Part shown: piece after piece, positions 56,993 to 64,000 of the stretch | How positions within the stretch are numbered: position 1 is the first letter of the stretch | Layout of the letters: every line of letters begins with the position of its first letter | Assembly: GCA_025355765.1 (NCBI GenBank) | Contig: JANXZB010000102.1 | Span: forward strand, 46,829-110,828 | Direction of reading: 5' to 3' | Source of the DNA: Actinomycetes bacterium | GTDB taxonomy: Bacteria; Actinomycetota; Actinomycetes; Nanopelagicales; Nanopelagicaceae | Length of the DNA stretch: 64,000 nt | Notes under the pieces: model-generated | Databases searched by the model: none | Told to the model about the DNA's origin: nothing | Seen by the model: only the letters and a program-made list of their open reading frames with translations | Made by a program: the position numbers and the translations under genes

Positions 56993-57789
56993 TCGTCATC
57001 AAATTTGGCGGCCACGCAATGACCGACACAGAAGGGTTGTTTGCCAAAGCCGTACAAGGAGCCTTGGACCTTGGTGAGGAATGCATCATTGTTCACGGCG
57101 GTGGCCCGCAAATTGACGCGGCCCTTAAACTGGCAAAAATCGAACCGGAATTCAAGGGTGGTTTTCGGGTAACGACAAGAGAAGTTTACGAAGTTGTTCA
57201 GAGCGTCTTGAGTGGGCAAGTCCTGCGAGAAGTTGTAGCCCATCTTCGACATGCTGGCATTAACGCCGTTGGCTTGACTGGGCGCGACGGCGGCATGCTG
57301 ATTGCGATGAAGCAGACTCAACTCGTCAATGGTGATGACGCAGATTTGGGCCAGGTGGGCGAAGTCGTACGCGTGGATATTGCTGTCCTCGAAAGTCTCA
57401 TTGATTCAGGTTTTCTTCCCGTAATTTCGCCTATCGCAACGCAGGGCGACCAGACCCACGAGAATTCGCGTGAGGGATTGAACGTGAACGCAGACCTCGC
57501 CGCCGCAGCAATTGCGGGGGCAATGAATGCCTCGACTTTGATATTCATGACGGATGTTCCGGGGATCTACAAGAATTGGCCCGATACATCTTCGTTGATT
57601 TCGAATATTCATGCGGACGAACTGGATTCAATAAAGCACGAATTTACTGAAGGAATGGCTCCAAAGGTCTCGGCATGTCTTAAGGCTATTAACTCAGGTG
57701 CTCAGAGCGTCCGAGTTATTGACGGGACTGATCCGGAGAGTTTTGCTCTAGCACTGCGCGGAATTGGCGGAACGTTGGTGCTGCCTTGA
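56989..57789 (+). CDS. argB: N-acetylglutamate kinase
   Basis: Phosphorylates N-acetylglutamate, 266 residues. It starts directly with MIVIKFGGHAM and includes CIIVHGGGPQIDAAL, GLTGRDGGMLIA, LNVNADLAAAAIAGAMNA and GMAPKVSACLKAINSGAQSVRVIDG. Only six non-start codons separate ATG 56989 from an upstream stop, so no N-terminal extension can exist. Arginine-sensitive hexameric enzymes usually have an extra N-terminal helix of about 25-30 residues, absent here. Feedback control may therefore be weak. Confidence 0.95.
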   Translation: MIVIKFGGHAMTDTEGLFAKAVQGALDLGEECIIVHGGGPQIDAALKLAKIEPEFKGGFRVTTREVYEVVQSVLSGQVLREVVAHLRHAGINAVGLTGRDGGMLIAMKQTQLVNGDDADLGQVGEVVRVDIAVLESLIDSGFLPVISPIATQGDQTHENSREGLNVNADLAAAAIAGAMNASTLIFMTDVPGIYKNWPDTSSLISNIHADELDSIKHEFTEGMAPKVSACLKAINSGAQSVRVIDGTDPESFALALRGIGGTLVLP

Positions 57790-58967
57790 AAAATGTCGCG
57801 CAAGATTACTCAACAAGGTGGGACGCTTCCTTGCAGTCCAATTACGGTGTTCCACAGTTGACGTTGGTGAGTGGCAAGGGCTCGATCGTTAAGGATTCTG
57901 ATGGAAATGAGTACCTCGATTTCCTAGGCGGAATCGCCACAAACATTCTGGGCCATGCACACCCGGCGATTATTGCGGCAGTGTCCAAGCAAATTTCCAC
58001 CCTCGGACACGTCAGTAATTTTTATATTCATCCAGGCGTTGTCGCCCTAGCCGAGAACCTGCAGTCGATGACAGGGGATAGCGGCTCTCGGGTCTTCTTC
58101 TGCAATTCAGGGGCAGAAGCCAATGAAGCCGCTCTCAAACTCTCGAGAAAGACTGGTCGAAAGCGGATTGTGGCAACACAAGGAGCTTTCCATGGGCGGA
58201 CTATGGGAGCACTTTCCCTCACCGGACAGCCAGCAAAACGCGATCCATTTAAACCGTTGTTGCCAGGAATATCACATGTTCCATTTGGCGATCTTGAAGC
58301 GATGAAACGAAAGATCAATCGCAAGACGGCAATGGTAATTGTGGAGCCGATATTGGGCGAGGCTGGCGTAGTCATGCCTCCGATCGGATATCTCAAAGGC
58401 ATTCGAGAAATATGCGATCGCACTGGCGCTTTGATGGTGCTCGACTGTGTTCAGACCGGAATGGGCCGAACTGGAGAGTGGTTTGGGTATGAGTATGAGG
58501 GAATCGTTCCCGATGTTATTACTCTGGCTAAAGGTTTGGGTGGTGGCCTTCCCCTAGGTGCCATGATCGCCCTTGGTCGCACGTCACATTTGTTTGCTCC
58601 AGGAGATCATGGTTCAACATTTGGAGGTAACCCTGTTGCATGCGCCAGCGCTCTTGCAGCAATCGATGTGATCGAGAAGAAGTCTTTGCTCAAGAAAGCG
58701 CAGATCCATGAGGGTCTCATAAAATCCGAACTCACCAAGCTCCCCGGAGTGATGGAAGTGAGAGGGCAAGGGCTATTACTGGGTATTGTTTTGGCAGAGG
58801 AGAATTCATCTGAGGTCAAAGACGCGTTACTTCGTGCCGGTGTCCTCGTGAACTCGCCAAGTCCGTCTGTCATAAGGATTGCACCAGCGTTAACGGTGAC
58901 TGGAAAGGAAGTAGGAAAATTTATTTCAATCTTCAGCAAAGTGCTCAAGGAGAACTCGCATGGCTGA
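57786..58967 (+). CDS. argD: Acetylornithine aminotransferase
   Basis: PLP enzyme converting N-acetylglutamate semialdehyde to acetylornithine, 393 residues. It has YLDFLGGIATNILGHAHP, FFCNSGAEANEAALKL, AFHGRTMGALSLTGQ, VLDCVQTGMGRTGEWF and the PLP lysine in ITLAKGLGGGLPLGAM. TTG 57786 starts inside the argB stop (TTGA), and no other start codon lies before the conserved region, so a TTG start is likely. It overlaps argR by 8 nt. Confidence 0.94.
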   Translation: MKNVAQDYSTRWDASLQSNYGVPQLTLVSGKGSIVKDSDGNEYLDFLGGIATNILGHAHPAIIAAVSKQISTLGHVSNFYIHPGVVALAENLQSMTGDSGSRVFFCNSGAEANEAALKLSRKTGRKRIVATQGAFHGRTMGALSLTGQPAKRDPFKPLLPGISHVPFGDLEAMKRKINRKTAMVIVEPILGEAGVVMPPIGYLKGIREICDRTGALMVLDCVQTGMGRTGEWFGYEYEGIVPDVITLAKGLGGGLPLGAMIALGRTSHLFAPGDHGSTFGGNPVACASALAAIDVIEKKSLLKKAQIHEGLIKSELTKLPGVMEVRGQGLLLGIVLAEENSSEVKDALLRAGVLVNSPSPSVIRIAPALTVTGKEVGKFISIFSKVLKENSHG

Positions 58968-59487
58968 ATTGAGACGAGGAGGCGCATCTGCACGTCGCGC
59001 AAAGGTTGTCTCACTCGTGCAAGCAGAGTTGGTTCATTCGCAATCAGATTTAGTGAAACTACTTGCAAAAGCGGGATTCGAAGTCACTCAGGCAACGGCA
59101 AGTCGCGATCTTGAGGACATCGGCGCATTTCGCGGTCGCAGTAAGGACGGCACAGCCATCTATCAATTGCCGCAGGATGAGGAGCAAAGTCTGTCGCGCG
59201 TAATTTCTCTTCCCTCAGAGTTGATCCTCTCTGTAGAGTCGAGTGCAAACCTCGCCGTCGTGCGGACTCCTCCCGGTGGAGCCCAACTTCTGGCCAGCGC
59301 CCTCGATGGCGCCCGCAATCACGGTCAACTTGCCTCGGTTATTGGCACAATCGCAGGTGATGACACCGTCTTGCTTATTTCCAAGCGGAGCACGGGCGGG
59401 GCTGCCCTGGCAAAAGAATTGCAGAGAATTGCACATCCATTGAAGAATTCCCATAAGAAGACGACAAGCCGAGGAGCGCATTCATGA
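58960..59487 (+). CDS. argR: Arginine repressor ArgR
   Basis: Hexameric arginine-responsive repressor, 175 residues. The N-terminal winged helix is [36 protein letters not shown]. The C-terminal oligomerisation and arginine-binding part has [18 protein letters not shown] and [15 protein letters not shown] (canonical GTIAGDD). The long basic C-terminal tail [14 protein letters not shown] is unusual, but its meaning is unknown. It lies inside the operon it presumably controls, with ARG boxes at 54776-54809. It shares 8 nt with argD and 4 nt with argG. Confidence 0.96.
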   Translation: MAELRRGGASARRAKVVSLVQAELVHSQSDLVKLLAKAGFEVTQATASRDLEDIGAFRGRSKDGTAIYQLPQDEEQSLSRVISLPSELILSVESSANLAVVRTPPGGAQLLASALDGARNHGQLASVIGTIAGDDTVLLISKRSTGGAALAKELQRIAHPLKNSHKKTTSRGAHS

Positions 59488-60686
59488 AAGAGAAAATAGT
59501 TCTTGCCTATTCCGGAGGACTGGATACCTCAGTCGCGATCGGATGGATTGAACGCGAGACCGGAGCCGAAGTCATTGCTGTCGCTGTCGACGTAGGGCAG
59601 GAAGGCGAGGATCTACAGGTAATCAAGGAGCGGGCATTGGCGTGCGGCGCCATCGCAGCCGAAGTGGTAGATGCTCGTGAGGAATTCGCGAATGAATATT
59701 GTTTGCCAGCGCTCAAGGCGAATGCCTTGTACATGGATCGATATCCACTGGTATCTGCGCTATCTCGACCGCTGATCGTCAAACACCTTGTTGCGGCCGC
59801 CCGTAAGCACGGCGCTTCTCGAGTCGCACACGGTTGCACGGGCAAAGGCAATGATCAAGTGCGATTTGAAGTCGGCACGGGCGCCCTGGCTCCTGACCTG
59901 ACGTCCTACGCTCCCGTCCGTGATTCGGGCATGACACGTGACAAGGCCATTGCCTTCGCGCACGAGAAAAATCTTCCGATCGAGACAACCAAGAAGAATC
60001 CCTTCTCCATTGATCAAAATGTCTGGGGTCGTGCCGTTGAAACTGGATTCCTCGAGGACATTTGGAATGCTCCAACCGAGGCGGTGTATTCCTACACCGA
60101 AGATCCATCGATTCCACGTGAGGCCGATGAAGTCATCATCACTTTCACAAAGGGTGCACCGACGGCAATTGATGGTCGACCAGTGACAATGCTGCAGGCG
60201 ATCGTTGAACTCAACCGACGTGCTGGAGCCCAAGGTGTCGGCCGACTAGATATGGTCGAGGACCGACTCATTGGAATCAAGAGCCGCGAAGTTTACGAGG
60301 CACCAGGTGCCATCGCCCTCATCACGGCCCATCAGGAGTTGGAGAATGTATGCGTTGAACGCGACTTGGCCCGTTTCAAGCGAGCCAGCGAACAACGTTG
60401 GGGAGAACTCGTCTACGACGGTCTCTGGTTCTCACCTTTGCGCGAAGCATTGGATGGCGTCTTCAACTACGCCAACGAGTTCGTGACAGGTGATGTCCGA
60501 TTGAAGATGCACGCGGGACATTGTTGGGTCACCGGACGTCGAAGTGAGACTTCTCTCTATGATTTCGATATGGCTACCTACGACGAGGGCGACACATTCG
60601 ATCAGTCCTTGGCGAAGGGCTTCGTTGATCTTTGGGGTCTTCCAACGCGTATCGCATCTGCCAGAAATCTCAAGGCGAAGAAGTAA
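59484..60686 (+). CDS. argG: Argininosuccinate synthase
   Basis: Joins citrulline and aspartate with ATP to argininosuccinate, 400 residues. The PP-loop motif [16 protein letters not shown] is at the N-terminus. [15 protein letters not shown] and [14 protein letters not shown] are also present. It overlaps argR by 4 nt. argF, needed to make its substrate citrulline, is not in this cluster. Confidence 0.97.
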   Translation: MKEKIVLAYSGGLDTSVAIGWIERETGAEVIAVAVDVGQEGEDLQVIKERALACGAIAAEVVDAREEFANEYCLPALKANALYMDRYPLVSALSRPLIVKHLVAAARKHGASRVAHGCTGKGNDQVRFEVGTGALAPDLTSYAPVRDSGMTRDKAIAFAHEKNLPIETTKKNPFSIDQNVWGRAVETGFLEDIWNAPTEAVYSYTEDPSIPREADEVIITFTKGAPTAIDGRPVTMLQAIVELNRRAGAQGVGRLDMVEDRLIGIKSREVYEAPGAIALITAHQELENVCVERDLARFKRASEQRWGELVYDGLWFSPLREALDGVFNYANEFVTGDVRLKMHAGHCWVTGRRSETSLYDFDMATYDEGDTFDQSLAKGFVDLWGLPTRIASARNLKAKK

Positions 60687-60688
60687 AT

Positions 60689-62116
60689 ATGGCGTTATGG
60701 GGAGGTAGATTCTCAAGCGGTCCTGCCGGTGATGTCTTTGCGCTGTCGCAAAGTATTGATTTCGATTGGCGTCTTGCTCCTTATGATCTTCGATCCTCCC
60801 TTGCTCATTTGAGCGTTCTTGAAAATGCCAAACTGATTGAAAAATCAGACGCCGACGCGATTAGAAATGTGCTGAAGGAGATGCAAGTCGAACTTGCTGA
60901 AGGGACTTTGCTTCCATCTGATCAAGATGAGGACGTGCATAGCGCCCTGGAAAGAGTGATGACTCAGAAACTGGGTCCGCTCGGTGGCGCTCTGCGTGCA
61001 GGAAGGTCTCGTAATGACCAAGTTGCAACTGACCTTCGACTATTCTCCCTCGATCACATATTGCAGTTGGCCGAATTCGTGATCGCTCTTCAAAGAGCGA
61101 TTCTGAAGAAAGCAGATGAGTACAACGACGCGCCTGCCCCCGGCTTCACCCATTTGCAGCATGCCCAACCTGTCCTTTTTGGCCATGAATTAGCAAAACA
61201 TGCGCACAGTCTTGATCGCGATCTCTCGAGAATCCGAGACTGGTATGCGCGTACCTCGTTTTCGCCACTTGGTGCGGGCGCTCTAGCGGGTTCATCGCTG
61301 GAGCTAGATCCAGAGGCAAGTGCGAAGGATCTTGGATTCGAGGGTGCAATCGAAAATAGTATTGATGCAGTCAGCGACCGTGATTTTGTCGCGGAGGCGC
61401 TCTTCATCCTCTCCATGATCGGAATTCATCTCTCGCGCATGGGGGAGGAGTGGTGTTTGTGGTCGAGCACCGAGTTCGGTTGGGCCACGTTGGATGATGC
61501 CTACGCCACCGGTTCCTCGATCATGCCCCAGAAGAAGAACCCTGACATTGCCGAACTTGCCAGAGGCAAAGCAGGACGACTTATTGGAAATCTCACATCA
61601 GTCCTTGCGATGTTGAAAGGCCTGCCCTTTGCCTACAACCGCGATCTGCAAGAGGACAAGGAGCCCTTATTTGATTCGATCGACACGCTGGCTCTTGTCC
61701 TTCCTGCTTTCACTGGAATGGTTGCCACAACGAGCTTTGATCGGGCAAGAATGGCCGCATCCGCATCTACGGGCTTCTCACTAGCCACCGAAATCGCGGA
61801 CTTTCTCGTCCGCGATGGAATCCCTTTTGCGCAAGCTCACGAGGCTGCCGGCAAATGCGTCCACGTATGCGAGGAATCTGGTCGAGAACTCCACGAACTC
61901 ACCGATGCCGAATTCAACGCAATCCATCCATCCCTAACTTCTGGGATTCGTAAAGTTCTGAGCGTCGATGGGGCCTTGGCTTCACGAACCACTTTCGGAG
62001 GAACGGCGCCTAAAAGTGTCGAGTCCCAAATCGCGCGACTCAATTCGAAAATCTCAATTTCCGAGAAATGGTTTGCCGACAAGGCCAACCACTTTTCGGG
62101 CATGATGGGGCAATGA
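60689..62116 (+). CDS. argH: Argininosuccinate lyase
   Basis: Releases arginine and fumarate from argininosuccinate, 475 residues from ATG 60689. The superfamily signature GSSIMPQKKNPDIAELARGKAGRLIG is near residue 275. It begins LWGGRFSSGPAGDV and has GRSRNDQVATDLRLF and GFTHLQHAQPVLFGH. The frame is open 19 codons upstream in argG but those codons are not part of the family. argG is 2 nt upstream. The stop overlaps tyrS by 4 nt. Confidence 0.97.
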   Translation: MALWGGRFSSGPAGDVFALSQSIDFDWRLAPYDLRSSLAHLSVLENAKLIEKSDADAIRNVLKEMQVELAEGTLLPSDQDEDVHSALERVMTQKLGPLGGALRAGRSRNDQVATDLRLFSLDHILQLAEFVIALQRAILKKADEYNDAPAPGFTHLQHAQPVLFGHELAKHAHSLDRDLSRIRDWYARTSFSPLGAGALAGSSLELDPEASAKDLGFEGAIENSIDAVSDRDFVAEALFILSMIGIHLSRMGEEWCLWSSTEFGWATLDDAYATGSSIMPQKKNPDIAELARGKAGRLIGNLTSVLAMLKGLPFAYNRDLQEDKEPLFDSIDTLALVLPAFTGMVATTSFDRARMAASASTGFSLATEIADFLVRDGIPFAQAHEAAGKCVHVCEESGRELHELTDAEFNAIHPSLTSGIRKVLSVDGALASRTTFGGTAPKSVESQIARLNSKISISEKWFADKANHFSGMMGQ

Positions 62117-63387
62117 ACCTTCTCGAGGACCTGAAATGGCGCGGACTTCTGGCGCAGTCAACTGATGAAAAAGCCCTTCTAGATGCCCTCTCGAAGCCGA
62201 TCACACTTTACGCAGGCTTTGACCCGACCGCTTCGAGTTTGCACGTTGGGCACCTCGTGGTGCTGGTTGTTTTGCGTCGCTTTCAGTTAGCAGGCCATCA
62301 TCCGATTGCACTCGTAGGTGGGGCCACTGGTCTTGTGGGAGATCCCAGCGGCCGCAACGAAGAGCGCTCACTCAACACCCAAGATGTTGTCGAAGAATGG
62401 GTCGTCCGCATTCGTGAACAGGTGTCGCAGTATTTAGATTTTGAAGCACCGACAAATCCTGCTCGAGTTGTAAATAATCTTGACTGGACGGCCCCGATGT
62501 CGGCAATTGAATTCTTGCGCGATATCGGAAAGCACTTCAGCGTTAATCAAATGTTGGCAAAAGAATCTGTTTCTGCGAGATTAGAAGCCGGTGGAATTTC
62601 TTATACCGAATTTTCGTATCAAGTGCTGCAGTCACTCGATTTTCTAGAATTGTTCCGTCGACACAATTGCACTCTCCAGATTGGCGGCTCAGATCAATGG
62701 GGCAACATCGTCACGGGGTTGGATTTGATCCGTCGTGTCGAATCTGGCGGCGCACATGCAATGACAGTTCCCCTTTTGATGAAAGCCGATGGAACGAAGT
62801 TCGGAAAGACTGCGGGCGGATCAGTCTGGCTGGATCCGGCAATGACTTCGCCATACGCATTCTTTCAATATTGGCTGAACACAGAAGATCGAGATGTCAT
62901 CAATTTCCTCAAAGTATTTTCATTTCTTCCAAAAGAAGATATTGAGGGGATAGAGAAATCGCACCTGGAAAACCCCGGCGCCCGCACAGCCCACCGAACC
63001 CTGGCGCGAGAGCTGACGATCCTGGTTCATGGAGCTCAAGATTGCGAGCGAGTCGAAGCCGCCGCCCGGGCCTTATTTGGCCAAGGGGACCTTAACGACC
63101 TCGATGAAGCCACGCTGGAGAGCGCCCTATCTGAGATTCCACGCGCATCTGTGGCCAATGTGGGCGAAATTCCCAGCTGGGTGGACCTGGTTGTGGCCTC
63201 AGGGGTGGTCGATTCCAAGTCTGCAGCACGCCGAATCGTGAGAGAGGGTGGCGCTTATCTCAACAATGTGAAGATCACGGGTGAGGACTTTTCTCCCTCT
63301 CCAAGTGACTTCTTTTTTGGCCGTTTTGCGATCCTGCGAAAAGGAAAGCGGGACCTGGTTGCCGTAGAGGTGTCAAAAAAGCATTGA
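62113..63387 (+). CDS. tyrS: Tyrosyl-tRNA synthetase
   Basis: Class I TyrRS of 424 residues from ATG 62113. It has the HIGH-like LHVGHLVVLVVLRRFQ near residue 46, tyrosine-binding LQIGGSDQWGNIVTGLDLIRR, the KMSKS-like KFGKTAGGSVWL, and a C-terminal S4 RNA-binding domain (SKSAARRIVREGGAYLNNVKI). It is coupled to argH by ATGA, so tyrS is read from the arg operon or an internal promoter. No convincing intrinsic terminator follows; a T6 run at 63398 lacks a stem. Confidence 0.96.
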   Translation: MNLLEDLKWRGLLAQSTDEKALLDALSKPITLYAGFDPTASSLHVGHLVVLVVLRRFQLAGHHPIALVGGATGLVGDPSGRNEERSLNTQDVVEEWVVRIREQVSQYLDFEAPTNPARVVNNLDWTAPMSAIEFLRDIGKHFSVNQMLAKESVSARLEAGGISYTEFSYQVLQSLDFLELFRRHNCTLQIGGSDQWGNIVTGLDLIRRVESGGAHAMTVPLLMKADGTKFGKTAGGSVWLDPAMTSPYAFFQYWLNTEDRDVINFLKVFSFLPKEDIEGIEKSHLENPGARTAHRTLARELTILVHGAQDCERVEAAARALFGQGDLNDLDEATLESALSEIPRASVANVGEIPSWVDLVVASGVVDSKSAARRIVREGGAYLNNVKITGEDFSPSPSDFFFGRFAILRKGKRDLVAVEVSKKH

Positions 63388-63431
63388 TTTATAGGGTTTT
63401 TTCGAGTGCAGATAATCCCTATTTGCCCGAT

Positions 63432-63460
63432 TTGACCCTGTAGCGACACCGCCCTATAGT
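63432..63460 (+). promoter_or_regulatory. rrn promoter P1
   Basis: TTGACC (63432-63437), 17 nt, TATAGT (63455-63460). Both hexamers are close to consensus and spacing is ideal. Transcription would start near 63467, about 400 nt before 16S rRNA. Confidence 0.75.
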
Positions 63461-63542
63461 TACGCCGTTGCTATGAACCGGACGATTTAAGGCCGAATAG
63501 CAGTTAGGTTTACAAGTCAAGGATTAGCTGGTTCTACGCGGT

Positions 63543-63572
63543 TTGACCGCATAAGCGCCTCTGCACTAGATT
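63543..63572 (+). promoter_or_regulatory. rrn promoter P2
   Basis: TTGACC (63543-63548), 18 nt, TAGATT (63567-63572). It repeats the P1 -35 box exactly and lies 111 nt downstream of P1, giving a tandem promoter arrangement usual for rRNA operons. The start would be near 63579, about 290 nt before the mature 16S end. Confidence 0.65.
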
Positions 63573-63868
63573 TGTAGATCTGCCCTGAAAACGAAGAGAG
63601 ATCTTCGGAGGCAGTGCGCATCCGTACCTTGAGAACTCAACAGCGTGCTAATAAGTCAATGCCAATGTGGCTCTTCTTGCCATGTCTAAAAACTTTCGGG
63701 TTTTGAGCGTGCAAGGGTGAGACCACGAATTAATACTTCAATGAGGTATGGCGAAATACACCCAGTAGCTTGTCTATTGGGTTAAATAAGTTATACCCGT
63801 TGATTTCCTTTGGATAAAGACAAAAAATAACGTCAGTTATTAATAGTCTGTACGCCATGAAAAAACTT

Positions 63869-64000
63869 TCTATGGAGAGTTTGATCCTGGCTCAGGACGA
63901 ACGCTGGCGGCGTGCTTAACACATGCAAGTCGAGCGATGAAGTTCCTTCGGGAACGGATTAGCGGCGAACGGGTGAGGAACACGTGAGGAATCTGCCTTC
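63869..64000 (+). rRNA. rrs: 16S ribosomal RNA, 5' end only
   Basis: The universal 5' sequence GAGTTTGATCCTGGCTCAG is followed by GACGAACGCTGGCGGCG and AACACATGCAAGTCGAGCG, marking the start of 16S rRNA. By counting from E. coli position 9-18, the mature 5' end is near 63869. The V1 hairpin is short (GAAGTTCCTTCGGGAACGG region), as in many actinobacteria. The gene continues beyond the window, so only ~132 nt are seen; the exact mature end is inferred. Confidence 0.97.

Larger units (their letters stand above)
63388..63868 (+). promoter_or_regulatory. rrn promoter and leader region (no gene)
   Basis: A 481-nt gap holding the control region of the rRNA operon. Two strong promoters are seen (listed separately). 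TTGAGAACTCAA (63629-63640), followed by CAGCGTGC, resembles the processing/antitermination element found in actinobacterial rrn leaders and spacers. CCCAGTAG/CTATTGGG (63761-63781) forms a hairpin. TTGTCT (63770-63775) with TATACC (63792-63797), spacing 16, is a weak third promoter candidate. AAAAC/GTTTT around a TTTCG loop (near 63690) could also fold. I see no ORF. Confidence 0.7.

Noticed and set aside
63388..63420. Intrinsic terminator after tyrS
   Set aside because: There is a T6 run at 63398 but no G+C-rich stem before it; ATAGGG/CCCTAT would pair across a 20-nt loop only.

Overview
The window comes from an actinobacterium (Actinomycetota). Lineage markers are RbpA, WhiA, a DUF3099 protein, a PdtaR-type ANTAR response regulator, a SufR-SufB-SufD-Rieske-SufC-SufS-SufU-SufT operon, a mabA/inhA-like fabG-fabI pair, an argCJBDRGH cluster and an actinobacterial-type PolA. 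From memory, the gene order follows that of Streptomyces over long stretches. The G+C content looks close to one half, intergenic gaps are mostly tiny, and many neighbours overlap by 1, 4 or 8 nt. This suggests a compact, perhaps streamlined free-living (aquatic?) actinobacterium; that ecological guess is inference. I see no mobile element, CRISPR array, phage gene or island. Every well-supported gene is a core gene.

Layout. 1-6562: glutamate synthase gltB (5' end outside) and gltD, then pyk. 6615-7291: a tRNA with anticodon CAA followed one base later by the PdtaR-like regulator. 7412-12561: the branched-chain amino acid ABC transporter livJHMGF. 12565-18345: a hotdog thioesterase (minus), polA, an MFS permease (minus) and rpsA. 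18433-28776: coaE-uvrB-uvrA-uvrC, then rapZ-yvcK-whiA. 28965-32692: gap-pgk-tpiA-secG and rbpA. 32689-38289 (minus): ctaA-tkt-tal-pgi. 38392-44706: sufR and the suf operon, followed by an ABC exporter. 46561-47527 (minus): SURF1 and DUF3099. 47596-49074: fabG-fabI. 49279-54773: infC-rpmI-rplT, an RNA methyltransferase, and pheS-pheT. 54831-63387: argCJBDRGH-tyrS. 63388-64000: the rrn promoter/leader region and the first 132 nt of 16S rRNA.

The genes join central carbon flow (lower glycolysis plus the non-oxidative pentose phosphate branch), nitrogen assimilation and arginine synthesis, Fe-S assembly, heme A/oxidase assembly, nucleotide excision repair and translation.

The most interesting points are regulatory. 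(a) The only possible pdtaR start codon lies one base after the tRNA discriminator base, so tRNA 3' maturation could itself create a near-leaderless mRNA. (b) That tRNA has a Leu(CAA) anticodon but no long variable arm. (c) infC has no ATG/GTG/TTG start and must begin at ATC behind a strong Shine-Dalgarno. (d) A 10-12-bp phased series of GTTAN-like repeats precedes livJ. (e) A perfect palindrome sits on the -10 box of polA. (f) A SufR-type operator overlaps the sufR start. (g) Tandem ARG boxes sit on an apparently leaderless argC promoter. (h) At least eight genes show TANNNT followed by 6-7 nt and the start codon. (i) zwf, opcA and pgl are missing from their usual place between pgi and tal. 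I ran no searches. Family calls rest on motif reading and remembered homologues.
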